Assembly (NCBI GenBank): GCA_003222395.1
Contig: QHWB01000065.1
Location: 1-61,861 of the forward strand
Reading direction: 5' to 3'
DNA length: 61,861 nt
Source of the DNA: Acidobacteriota bacterium
Lineage (GTDB): Bacteria; Acidobacteriota; Vicinamibacteria; Vicinamibacterales; CAVVIG01
In this document: piece by piece, positions 17,779 to 25,457 of the stretch
Position numbering within the stretch: the stretch's first letter is position 1
How the letters are laid out: the number at the start of each line of letters is the position of its first letter
The notes under the pieces: model-generated
Seen by the model: only the letters and a program-made list of their open reading frames with translations
Database searches by the model: none
What the model was told of the DNA's origin: nothing
Made by a program: the position numbers and the translations under genes

Positions 17779-19635
17779 TTAACGAAGTCCATCGAGGACT
17801 GACAGCGCCGATTCGACGTCGCCCGATTGCGTCGACACCTGAAAGCCCTGCACTGCGCTTCGCAGCTCGGACGCAATCTCCCGTGCAATCGCGACGCCCT
17901 CGGCGGCGCCGCCCGAGCGACCGTCGCTCTTGCGCATGCGCTCGAGCAGCGCGTCGGGTACGCGAACGCCGGGCACTTCGTTCGCCATGAACTCGGCGTT
18001 GCGCGCGCTCTCGAACGGAAACAGCCCGGCGATGACCGGCAATCCCGCGGGCTCGAGCCGTCTGAGGAGCTGCTCGAACGCCCGCACGTCGAACACCGGT
18101 CGGGTCACGATGAACTCCGCGCCGGCGTCGACTTTGTACTCGAACCGCCGCAGTTCCTGATCGAGGTTCGTCGCGGCCGGGTTGATCGACACCCCGATGT
18201 GGAACGCCGTTGGTGCGCCGATCGGCTGACCGCCGACGTCGCATCCACGGTTCAGCCGCACGACGACGTTCGTCAGACCGATCGAGTCGACGTCGAACAC
18301 GGCGGTTGCGTCCGGATAATCGCCGACGCGGCCAGGATCGCCGGTGACGAGCATCAGGTTGCGCACGCCCATCGCGTGCGCGCCGAGGAGATCCGACTGA
18401 ATGCCGAGGAGGTTGCGATCTCGACACGCGTAGTGCAGCAGCGTCTCGACGCCCGCCTGCTGCTCGACGAGCACCGCCAGCGACAGCGCGCTCATGCGCG
18501 CGCCGCCCCGCTGGCCGTCGGGGATGCTGATGACGTCGACGCCGCCAATCTTCAGCCGTCGGGCCCGCTCGACTACCTGGTCGGTCTGGTACCCGCGCGG
18601 CGGCAGCAGCTCGACGCCGATCACGAAGCGCCGGTTCGCGATCGAGCGCGCGAGGCGCGATTTCTGATCGCGCGGCACCGGCGGTCCCTCGACACGGCTC
18701 AACGGCGGCGAAGGTGCCGCGCCGGCGCGCGGTGTCTCGACGCTCGCCCGGACCACAGCCGGCGCCAGCGCGCGGACCGCCATCTTGATCTGCCGGATGT
18801 GCTCCGGCGTGGTGCCGCAGCATCCGCCGACGAGCCGTACGTTGTGCAGGATGAAGCGCCGGGCGTACGATGCCATGTACTCCGGCGAGCAGAGGTAGAT
18901 GTTGCGCCCTTCCACGTCGCGCGGCTTGCCGGCGTTCGGCTGCGCCGTGAGCTTCAGCTTCGTGACCGCGGCCATCCGCTCGATCGTGTCGAGCATCGGC
19001 GCGGGGCCGACGGCGCAGTTGACGCCGATGAGCGTCGCGCCGCGCCGCTCGAGCTCGGGCGCGAATTTCTCCGGCGGCGTCCCGTCGAGGGTGTTCCCGT
19101 CTTCCTCGGTCGTCATCTGCGCGACGATCGGCAGATCGGAGACGGCGCGGACCGCATCGATCGCCGCCCCCATTTCGTTCAGGTCCCGGAACGTTTCGAG
19201 GATGAACAGGTCGACGCCGCCGTCGGCGAGCGCCTGGGCCTGCTCGCGGAAATAGTCGCGCGCTTCGTCGACGCCGGTCTTGCCCCACGGCTCGATGCGG
19301 ATGCCGAGCGGACCGATGGCGCCCGCCACGTACGCGCGGTCGTCGGCCGCGTGCCGCGCGATGCGCGCTCCCTGCTCGTTGATCGCGTGAAGCCTGTCGG
19401 CGAGACCGAACGAACCGAGCTTGATCCGGTTCGCGCCGAACGTGTTCGTCTCGATGATGTCGGCCCCCGCGCGCACGTACTCCGCGTGCACTTCCGCCAC
19501 GAGATCCGGCTGCGTCACGTTCAACGCGTCGAAGCTCTTGTTGATGAAGACGCCTTTCGCGTACAGCATCGTCCCCATCGCCCCGTCGCAGACGAGCACG
19601 CGCTCTTCGATCGCTTCTTTGAGCGCTTTGAGCAT
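17779..19635 (-). CDS. Bifunctional homocysteine S-methyltransferase / 5,10-methylenetetrahydrofolate reductase
   Basis: The protein has 618 residues. The N-terminal half is a homocysteine S-methyltransferase barrel starting LVCDGAMGTMLYAKG, with the zinc cysteines in GVNCAVGP and VGGCCGTTPEHI (residues about 210-295). The C-terminal half is a MetF-type TIM barrel (ELLPPRGYQTDQV, LMLVTGDPGRVGDYP, FHIGVSINPAATN, FIVTRPVFD). It would make methyl-THF and methylate homocysteine to methionine, feeding SAM to the downstream methyltransferase. The fusion is known in several bacterial phyla. A TACAAT hexamer lies 15 nt before the ATG, with a weak GAAGG ribosome site. Confidence 0.92.
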   Translation of the reverse strand: MLKALKEAIEERVLVCDGAMGTMLYAKGVFINKSFDALNVTQPDLVAEVHAEYVRAGADIIETNTFGANRIKLGSFGLADRLHAINEQGARIARHAADDRAYVAGAIGPLGIRIEPWGKTGVDEARDYFREQAQALADGGVDLFILETFRDLNEMGAAIDAVRAVSDLPIVAQMTTEEDGNTLDGTPPEKFAPELERRGATLIGVNCAVGPAPMLDTIERMAAVTKLKLTAQPNAGKPRDVEGRNIYLCSPEYMASYARRFILHNVRLVGGCCGTTPEHIRQIKMAVRALAPAVVRASVETPRAGAAPSPPLSRVEGPPVPRDQKSRLARSIANRRFVIGVELLPPRGYQTDQVVERARRLKIGGVDVISIPDGQRGGARMSALSLAVLVEQQAGVETLLHYACRDRNLLGIQSDLLGAHAMGVRNLMLVTGDPGRVGDYPDATAVFDVDSIGLTNVVVRLNRGCDVGGQPIGAPTAFHIGVSINPAATNLDQELRRFEYKVDAGAEFIVTRPVFDVRAFEQLLRRLEPAGLPVIAGLFPFESARNAEFMANEVPGVRVPDALLERMRKSDGRSGGAAEGVAIAREIASELRSAVQGFQVSTQSGDVESALSVLDGLR

Positions 19636-19750
19636 CTAGATCCTTCGAATTGTACCTTAACGTGACCGATGGCGACTGCCGTCACCAATAGTCCGATCTG
19701 CGACGTTCTGTTCCGGATACGCCCGAGCGCAGCGCCTGCGGCCAAGCGAG

Positions 19751-19894
19751 CGGGGCGGGGCCCCACGAGCCGAAGGAAAATGCCGCGAGGGCGTCAGCGC
19801 GTGACAGCCTTGAGCTGTTGCGAGGCGCGCACGCGCCGAGCAACAGCGGCGGGGGTGAGGTCCCGCCGCGATAAGTAAAAGTGGGGCCCACGCG
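19751..19894 (-). repeat. GC-rich interspersed repeat family 2, copy B
   Basis: Read on the minus strand this is the counterpart of 4268-4395: GTGGGCCCCAC, then GCTGTTGCTCGGCGCG, GCGCCTCGCAAC and GCTCAAGGCTGTCACGCGCTG in the same order. A further GTGGGGCCCC closes the left end. It fills most of the 264-bp spacer between the bifunctional gene start and the metallophosphoesterase stop. Confidence 0.8.
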
Positions 19895-19899
19895 TTAAC

Positions 19900-20595
19900 T
19901 TATGTATCTAACCGCTCTGTCTTGAACGTCTCTGCGTTGATCAAGAGATAAGACTTCGTCACCACATCGAGCCCGATCGAGCGGACCTCTTGTCGCATCG
20001 AGTCGGTGAATTCGTGGTGATGGCCGAAGAGATGCAGGCGCGGCTTCATCGCCGCGAGCACGTCGTTCAGGACCGTCTTGCCGGCATCGATCCGGCGGCC
20101 GGCCGGATAGAACGGACGCGGCGCTTCGTGCGTGAGAAACAGATCGATGTTCGCCAGCGCCTTGCATGCGAGCACTTCGTCGCGAACGAAGTGACGGCGC
20201 TTGTCGTCGCGGCTCTTGCCGAGCTTCAGCGACGCGCTCATCGACTTGCGCCCCTTCGAGGGCGGCAGCTGCGAGGCCGGCGTGTTGTACCAGCTCGGCG
20301 CGAACGTGCCGCCGAGCGCCGCCACGCGCCACGGCCCGACGATGAACGGTCCGCCGTTGGCAAGATAGTGCAGCATCGGCGACGGCGGGCGTCCCGCAAT
20401 TGCCGCGGCGAGCACGTCGAACTCCTCATTGTTGCCCTTGACGAAATAGAGCGGCGCCGCCGGCGTGAAGTATTCCCCGTCGTTGCTCGCGACGTCGCCG
20501 ACACACACCCACAGGGGCACGTCGCGATGCCGTTTCATGATGTCGTCGACAGCCTCGAACTCGCCGTGGATGTCGCCAAGCGCTCCGATCATCAT
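19900..20595 (-). CDS. Calcineurin-like metallophosphoesterase
   Basis: The protein has 231 residues. The metal-binding blocks appear in order: GDIHGEFE near the N-terminus, CVGDVA, GNNEEFD, THEAPRPFYP and LFGHHHEFTD. No signal peptide is present, so the enzyme is cytosolic. It has the size of small class III phosphoesterases, which act on phosphodiesters or nucleotides; the substrate is unknown. The region before its start is a purine-rich repeat tract rather than a normal promoter. Confidence 0.85.
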   Translation of the reverse strand: MMIGALGDIHGEFEAVDDIMKRHRDVPLWVCVGDVASNDGEYFTPAAPLYFVKGNNEEFDVLAAAIAGRPPSPMLHYLANGGPFIVGPWRVAALGGTFAPSWYNTPASQLPPSKGRKSMSASLKLGKSRDDKRRHFVRDEVLACKALANIDLFLTHEAPRPFYPAGRRIDAGKTVLNDVLAAMKPRLHLFGHHHEFTDSMRQEVRSIGLDVVTKSYLLINAETFKTERLDT

Positions 20596-20815
20596 GGGCG
20601 GGAGGGAGAGGACGAGTGGGAGGAGCAGGAGGGGCGGGACAGGCAGAAGGGGTGGGACCGGCAGGAGGGTCGGGACAGGCAGGAGGGGCTGGGAGAGCAG
20701 GGCCGGCGGGACGGGCAGGACGGATCGGATCGCTGCGCGGTTGCCACGGGCGCTTCGCCCTCCAGCCTGTCCAGCCTATCCTGCCCTTCCAGCCCGAATT
20801 GCCGGCGGCGGCGAA
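20596..20815. repeat. Degenerate GGCAGGAGGGGTGGGACC tract and related CCAGCCTGTCCAGCC tail
   Basis: About 150 bp of imperfect 9-18-nt units built from GGAGGG, GGGACAGGCAG and GGACGGGCAGG carry strong purine strand bias. A pyrimidine tail of related units follows, up to about 20800. It separates the phosphoesterase start from nuoI and extends into the nuoI 3' end, where it supplies the last residues and the TAG stop. Confidence 0.7.
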
Positions 20816-21237
20816 ATGGTCGCCGGCACCAGAAGGTCCGTCTTGTCCCAGACAAAGTCGTCTTTGCTGTAGACCGCCAGCTCGTAGTCCTTGCCCATGA
20901 AAATCGCGCCGACCGGGCACGCTTCCTCGCAGTATCCGCAGAAGATGCAGCGCATCTTGTGAATCTGGTAAACCGAGGCGTAGCGCGGACCGGCCTGGAC
21001 CGTGCCATCGTTTTCCGCTGCCTCGAGGTAGATGGCATCGGCGGGACACGCAACCGAGCACAGGCCGCACGCGACGCATTTCTCGAGCCCGTTCTCATCG
21101 CGCATGAGCACCTGCTTGCCGCGGAATTTCGGGAACATCGGGAACTTCTGATCCGGATAGTTGATCGTGATGGGCTTCCTGAACAGGTGCTTCAGCGTCG
21201 TCGCGAAACCGATGATGAACGGTCGGATCACAGCCAT
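20776..21237 (-). CDS. nuoI: NADH-quinone oxidoreductase subunit I
   Basis: The protein has 153 residues with the two 4Fe-4S motifs of complex I subunit NuoI: CVACGLCSVACP and CIFCGYCEEACP. The N-terminus FATTLKHLFRKPITINYP is also typical. It would carry electrons through the N6a/N6b clusters in the peripheral arm. It stands alone here, with no other nuo gene in the window. The last residues (about IRAGRAG) are encoded by the neighbouring repeat tract, so the C-terminus is not native to the family. Confidence 0.9.
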   Translation of the reverse strand: MAVIRPFIIGFATTLKHLFRKPITINYPDQKFPMFPKFRGKQVLMRDENGLEKCVACGLCSVACPADAIYLEAAENDGTVQAGPRYASVYQIHKMRCIFCGYCEEACPVGAIFMGKDYELAVYSKDDFVWDKTDLLVPATISPPPAIRAGRAG

Positions 21238-21278
21238 TTGCTCTCAGTTTACCCGGCCGATAAGATCAATGTAAATCA

Positions 21279-22610
21279 ATGCAGGGCCCGCAGTTCCTCT
21301 CCGCCGAGCAGATCCTGCTGACGACGCTCGTCGTCAAGCTCGCCGTCATGGCGGCGCTGGCGACGATGCTTGTGCGCTACCGGCGCTTCCGCCACATCCT
21401 CATCTTCGAGCGTCGCGCATGGCCCGATCGGCTGGTGTTTGCGCTCAGCCTTGCGATCCCCCTGACGGCCGGCGTCGCGGCGCGGCTCCTCCTGCACTAC
21501 GATGCTGCCGACTTGACGCTGGAAGGTTCCTTCATCGCCGGCCTCGTCGCGGGACCCTATGCCGGCGCGCTCGTCGGCGCGATGGGCGCGTTTGCCCCGC
21601 TCTTCAACGGCGAGCTGATCGCGCTGCCGTTCGCCGTCGGCTGTGGCTTCGCCGGCGGCGGCCTCCGCGAGCTCTGCCCGAAGGAAGCCATCTGGCACTT
21701 CTCGCCGTTCATCTTCACCAGCCTCCACCGCCGCGCATGGCAGATGATTCGATCGGTGCAGGTCGACTGGCAGGTCGTGCTGCTGCTGGCGCCGGTGACG
21801 CTCGAATTCCTGCGCCAGGGACTCGGGGCGCGGTGGAGCGCGCACCACCGGCTCTTCTACCTTCACGGCGCTCCGCCGGCATCGCCGTGGATGCTGTTCG
21901 TCGTCGTCATGGCGACGGTGCTGTGCGTGGCGACGCCGATCAAGATCTGGAACAACGCGCGCATCGAACACCGGCTGCAGGAGCAGGAGAAGCTGCTGCT
22001 CGCGGCGAAGATCGAGGCGCTCTCGAATCAGATCAACCCGCATTTCCTGTTCAATACCCTGACGTCGATTTCGTCGCTCATCCGCACGAAGCCGGAGACG
22101 GCGCGGATGCTCATCACGAAGCTCTCCGCGCTGCTTCGGCGGCTGATGCGAAGCACCGATCATTTCGTCACGCTGCGCGAGGAGCTCGAGTCGATCGACG
22201 AATATCTCGACATCGAGGTCGTGCGCTTCGGTCCGCAACTGATTGTCGACAAGGAGATCAGCCCCGACACGCTGGACGTCGTCGTGCCAAGCATGATCCT
22301 GCAGCCGCTGATCGAGAATTCGATCAAGCACGGGCTGTCGCGCAAGGTCGGCGGCGGACGGATTACGATCAGGGCGGAGGTTCGCGACGGCCACACGACG
22401 ATCGAAGTCCACGACGACGGCCTCGGCATGAGCGAAGAGCGGCTCGAGCACGCACTCGACGGCGGCATCGGCTTGAGCAACGTCAACGAGCGGCTCCGTA
22501 CGATCTACGGCGCGAACTACTCCCTGAAGCTGACGAGCGTCGCCGGCCGCGGCACCGTCGCGATCGTGAACATTCCTCAATTGACGGTTCCCGAACGGGT
22601 GACGGCGTAA
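21279..22610 (+). CDS. LytS-type membrane sensor histidine kinase
   Basis: The protein has 443 residues. The N-terminal 5TM-Lyt-type region (about 1-230) has several hydrophobic helices, including SFIAGLVAGPYAGALVGAMG. A linker coiled coil leads to the His_kinase domain with LSNQINPHFLFNTLTSISS, where His is the phospho-acceptor. The HATPase_c domain has LQPLIENSIKHGL (N box) and HDDGLGMS (G1). It senses an envelope signal and passes phosphate to the LytTR regulator that begins 1 nt after its stop. Confidence 0.93.
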   Translation: MQGPQFLSAEQILLTTLVVKLAVMAALATMLVRYRRFRHILIFERRAWPDRLVFALSLAIPLTAGVAARLLLHYDAADLTLEGSFIAGLVAGPYAGALVGAMGAFAPLFNGELIALPFAVGCGFAGGGLRELCPKEAIWHFSPFIFTSLHRRAWQMIRSVQVDWQVVLLLAPVTLEFLRQGLGARWSAHHRLFYLHGAPPASPWMLFVVVMATVLCVATPIKIWNNARIEHRLQEQEKLLLAAKIEALSNQINPHFLFNTLTSISSLIRTKPETARMLITKLSALLRRLMRSTDHFVTLREELESIDEYLDIEVVRFGPQLIVDKEISPDTLDVVVPSMILQPLIENSIKHGLSRKVGGGRITIRAEVRDGHTTIEVHDDGLGMSEERLEHALDGGIGLSNVNERLRTIYGANYSLKLTSVAGRGTVAIVNIPQLTVPERVTA

Positions 22611-22611
22611 T

Positions 22612-23409
22612 ATGGATTTGCGGGCGGTGCTGGTTGACGATGAACAGCTGGCGCGCGATGAGCTCGGGTTTCTCCTCGGCCAGGTCGGCGGCGTCGAGAT
22701 CATCGGTCAGGCCGGCAACGGCGTCGAGGCGTTGACGACGATCGACAAGCTGCAGCCGGACGTCGTGTTCCTCGACGTCCAGATGCCCGGGCTGACCGGG
22801 TTCGAAGTCGCGCGGCGGATGCTCGACACCCAGGCGCTGCCGCAGATCATTTTCGTCACGGCGTTCGATCAGCACGCCATCGAGGCGTTCGAGGTGAACG
22901 CCGTCGATTACCTGCTGAAGCCAGTCGATCCGGCGCGTCTCGAGATGGCAGTCGACCGCGCGCGGCGCCGCATCTCGATCGATCGCAAGCTCGACCTGGG
23001 CGAAGCGGCGCCCGGCTTCGTGCAGGCCCAGATCGAAAAGATCGTCCAGCTCGTCGCCGAGCGCCAGCACCGGCGCGATCGGCTGGCGATCAAGGTGGGC
23101 GAGCGGTTCATGCTGGTACAGGCGGAAGAGATCGTCTACGCCTCGCTCGCCGACGACGGGATCGTCGTCGTTACGCTCAAGCACTCGGGCACGTCGAACT
23201 ACCGGACGCTCGACGAGCTGCAGGAACGGCTCGACCCGGGCGTGTTCTGGCGGGTCCACCGATCGCACCTGGTGAACATCAACAAGATCAAGGAGATCGT
23301 CCCTTGGTTCAGTCGGAACTACATCCTGCGGATGAAAGACGAGAAGTCGACGGAAATTCCGGTCAGCCGAACGCAGACGCGCAGGCTCAGGGAGTACCTG
23401 AAGCTGTAA
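22612..23409 (+). CDS. LytTR-family response regulator
   Basis: The protein has 265 residues. The receiver domain (1-120) has the acidic pocket VDDEQLARDE, phospho-Asp in DVVFLDVQMPGL and Lys in NAVDYLLKPVD. A helical linker precedes a LytTR DNA-binding domain (about 160-262, with RFMLVQAEEIVYASLADDG, FWRVHRSHLVNINKIKEI and PVSRTQTRRLREYL). It is tightly coupled to the LytS kinase. Its stop abuts the 39-bp repeat array. Confidence 0.95.
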   Translation: MDLRAVLVDDEQLARDELGFLLGQVGGVEIIGQAGNGVEALTTIDKLQPDVVFLDVQMPGLTGFEVARRMLDTQALPQIIFVTAFDQHAIEAFEVNAVDYLLKPVDPARLEMAVDRARRRISIDRKLDLGEAAPGFVQAQIEKIVQLVAERQHRRDRLAIKVGERFMLVQAEEIVYASLADDGIVVVTLKHSGTSNYRTLDELQERLDPGVFWRVHRSHLVNINKIKEIVPWFSRNYILRMKDEKSTEIPVSRTQTRRLREYLKL

Positions 23410-24386
23410 GCGAACGCTCGCCTGAAAGGCTCGCGCTACCCGGTGAACCAGAACGCCCGGCTGAAGGGCTCGCGCTACCCGGTGAACCAGAACGCCCGGC
23501 TGAAAGGCTCGCGCTACCCGGTGAACCAGAACGCCCGGCTGAAAGGCTCGCGCTACCCGGTGAACCAGAACGCCCGGCTGAAGGACTCGCGCTACCCGGT
23601 GAATCAGGACGCCCGGCTGAAGGGCTCGCGCGGCCACCCGAATCGGAACGCTCGTCTGAGACGCAGGCGGTACGGGCCGAACCAGAGCGCTCGCCTGAAC
23701 AGCTCGCCCCGCCGGCCGAACCAGAGCGCCCGCTTGAAGGGGTCGCGCCACCGGCCGAAGCGGAACGCTCCCTCGAATCGACAGCACATGTAGCGCGAGG
23801 CTTTCAGCCGAGCGAGGCGATCGCAGTCGACGCGCCCGATTTGCGCCTGACGAGTCCGGGCATCCGCCTCGCGCAGGTAAAGGAGGAGCTAATCGCGTGG
23901 GTGAAGACGCTCGTCTCTGCCGCCGTTTACGCGATTCTCATCGTCACGTTCGGTTTCCAGATCGCGCGCGTCGAGGGCCAGAGCATGGCGCCGACGCTCG
24001 AAGATCAGGATCGGCTCGTCGTGAACAAGCTCGTGTACCGCATCGGCGAGCCGCGACGCGGCGACATCGTCATGCTGTACTATCCGCTGAACCCCGAAAA
24101 ATCATTCGTCAAACGCGTTATCGCCGAAGAAGGCGACACGGTGCGCATCCTCGACGGCCGCGTGTACGTGAACGACATCCCGCTGAAGGACGATTACGTC
24201 CCGACGGAGTTCCGGAGCCACGACGACTGGGGACCGCAGGTCATCCCGGAGGGCTACTACTTCGTGATGGGCGATCACCGCAACAACAGCTCGGACAGCC
24301 GTCACTGGGGCATGGTGCCGAAGAAGTACATCATCGGGAAGGTGCAACTGCGCTGGTGGCCCGTGCCGAGCGCGCGGGTCTTCTGA
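23304..24386 (+). CDS. lepB: Signal peptidase I with a repeat-encoded N-terminal extension
   Basis: The catalytic core is clear: one membrane helix (KTLVSAAVYAILIVTFGFQIA), Ser in VEGQSMAPTLEDQD and the general-base Lys in KSFVKRVIAEEGD, then GDHRNNSSDSRHWG. It cleaves Sec and Tat signal peptides at the membrane. The frame is open back to a TTG at 23304, inside the preceding regulator gene and 8 nt after AAGGAG. There is no ATG, GTG or TTG inside the 39-bp array itself. Later candidates are TTG 23841 and GTG 23901, the latter 12-14 nt after AGGAGGAG and giving a 161-residue minimal enzyme. With the upstream start, about 120 residues of Glu/Pro/Ala repeats (ERPAERLALPGEP type) precede the helix. 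Function is certain, the start is not. Confidence 0.85.
   Translation: MVQSELHPADERREVDGNSGQPNADAQAQGVPEAVSERSPERLALPGEPERPAEGLALPGEPERPAERLALPGEPERPAERLALPGEPERPAEGLALPGESGRPAEGLARPPESERSSETQAVRAEPERSPEQLAPPAEPERPLEGVAPPAEAERSLESTAHVARGFQPSEAIAVDAPDLRLTSPGIRLAQVKEELIAWVKTLVSAAVYAILIVTFGFQIARVEGQSMAPTLEDQDRLVVNKLVYRIGEPRRGDIVMLYYPLNPEKSFVKRVIAEEGDTVRILDGRVYVNDIPLKDDYVPTEFRSHDDWGPQVIPEGYYFVMGDHRNNSSDSRHWGMVPKKYIIGKVQLRWWPVPSARVF
23412..23814 (+). repeat. 39-bp tandem array of repeat family 1 with inverted end copy
   Basis: Nine consecutive 39-nt units (23412-23762) each begin GAACGCNCG and contain CTGAAAGGCTCGCGCTACCC or a variant. The first five are nearly identical and the last four have diverged. 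After a partial tenth unit, an inverted core copy (GTAGCGCGAGGCTTTCAG) closes the element at 23790-23814. Because 39 is a multiple of three, the lepB frame stays open throughout (13 residues per unit). Confidence 0.9.
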
Positions 24387-24387
24387 A

Positions 24388-24600
24388 CACCGTCGGGATT
24401 CGGGATGCGGGATTTGGGATTCGAAAAGTCAAAAGCCATAGCGCATGATCGGATCACAGACTCCGAGCGAATTGCGATCGTCGAGCCAATCTCGAATCCT
24501 GAGCGGCGGACTGCGAATCGCGAGCACATCCCGGACCCTCAGCGGGTCCCACAGCCGGAGCGAATCCCGAATCCCGCATCCCAAATCCCGACGCGGTACA
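24388..24600 (+). repeat. Degenerate GGGATTTGGGATTCGG tracts, inverted pair
   Basis: A plus-strand tract (GGGATTCGGGATGCGGGATT, about 24394-24425) is followed by AATCCTGAGCGG- and AATCCCGAATCCCGC-type units reading the other way up to about 24595. The related motif ATTTGGGATTCGGGATTCG is at 32021-32040. The tracts encode the N-terminal region of the CDF transporter. Confidence 0.65.
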
Positions 24601-25457
24601 AAGAGGTCGCGCGCGTCCTGATTCGCGTGTTCGCGTTGAACCTCGCGGTGGCGCTCGCCAAGATCATATTCGGCTACTCCAGCGGGGCGATCAGCGTCCT
24701 TTCGGACGGGTTTCATTCGCTGACTGACGGCGCGTCGAACGTCGTCGGCCTGGTGGGCGTCTACGCCGCGCGCCAGCCTCCCGACGCGGATCATCCGTAC
24801 GGGCATCGCAAGTACGAAACGGTGGCCGCCTCGGTCGTCACCCTGTTCCTGCTGCTGGTCGTCATCGAAGTACTGCGCAATGCCGTCGACAACCTGACCG
24901 GTCGCACGAGCGCTCACGAAATCACATTCGGCAGCTTCGCCGTCATGCTCGTCACCGTCGTGATCAACCTCTTCGTAGTCATGTACGAATCGCGCGAAGG
25001 CAATCGACTTGGAAGCGAGGTTCTCCTCGTCGACGCGACGCAGACGCGCGGCGACGTGTGGTCGTCGTTGACCGTGATCGGAGCGCTCGTCGGCGCGCGC
25101 GCCGGGTTGCCGGTGCTCGATCCGCTCGCGGCGCTGGTCGTCGCTGCGTTCATCGCGTTCTCCGGATACAAGGTCGCGCAGACGACGACGCGGATTCTGA
25201 GCGACCGCATCGTGATGGCCGAATCGGACCTGATGAAGGTCGTCATGAGCGTGCCCGGCGTCCTGGGATGCCATCAGATTCGCACGCGCGGATCGTCGGA
25301 TCACGTGTTCCTCGACCTGCACGTCTGGCTGCCGTCCGCGATGCCGCTCGTCGACGCGCACGCGCTGTCGCACGTCGTCAAGGATCGGTTGATGGCGCGG
25401 TATCCTCAGATCGCCGATGCGATCATCCACATCGAACCCCCACCCAATATTTCTTGA
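24405..25457 (+). CDS. Cation diffusion facilitator family metal-ion exporter
   Basis: The protein has 350 residues from the ATG at 24405. The CDF core starts near residue 68 (VARVLIRVFALNLAVALAKI), with metal-site helices SVLSDGFHSLTDGASN and DATQTRGDVWSS, HPYGHRKYE, and a C-terminal cytoplasmic domain with HVFLDLHVWLP. It exports divalent metal ions such as Zn2+ or Mn2+ by proton exchange. The first 60 or so residues (DLGFEKSK... NPERRTANREHIPDPQ) are repeat-encoded. There is no alternative start between TTG 24414 and the first helix, so the extension is either translated or the start is unconventional. Confidence 0.88.
   Translation: MRDLGFEKSKAIAHDRITDSERIAIVEPISNPERRTANREHIPDPQRVPQPERIPNPASQIPTRYKEVARVLIRVFALNLAVALAKIIFGYSSGAISVLSDGFHSLTDGASNVVGLVGVYAARQPPDADHPYGHRKYETVAASVVTLFLLLVVIEVLRNAVDNLTGRTSAHEITFGSFAVMLVTVVINLFVVMYESREGNRLGSEVLLVDATQTRGDVWSSLTVIGALVGARAGLPVLDPLAALVVAAFIAFSGYKVAQTTTRILSDRIVMAESDLMKVVMSVPGVLGCHQIRTRGSSDHVFLDLHVWLPSAMPLVDAHALSHVVKDRLMARYPQIADAIIHIEPPPNIS

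Noticed and set aside
17009-19288. A 759-codon fusion of a reductase shadow and the methyltransferase
   Set aside because: The upstream part is an out-of-phase, Arg-rich translation of the bifunctional gene. The real methyltransferase starts at 17710 after AAAGGAG.
20596-20775. A 217-codon minus-strand gene continuing from the phosphoesterase into nuoI
   Set aside because: It is an open phase through the low-complexity tract and shadows the two iron-sulfur motifs of nuoI in the wrong frame.
23443-23793. A separate 116-codon gene over the 39-bp array (NQNARLKGSRYPV repeats)
   Set aside because: It is another phase of the same repeat, open only because the unit length is a multiple of three. 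No ribosome site, and it overlaps the lepB frame.
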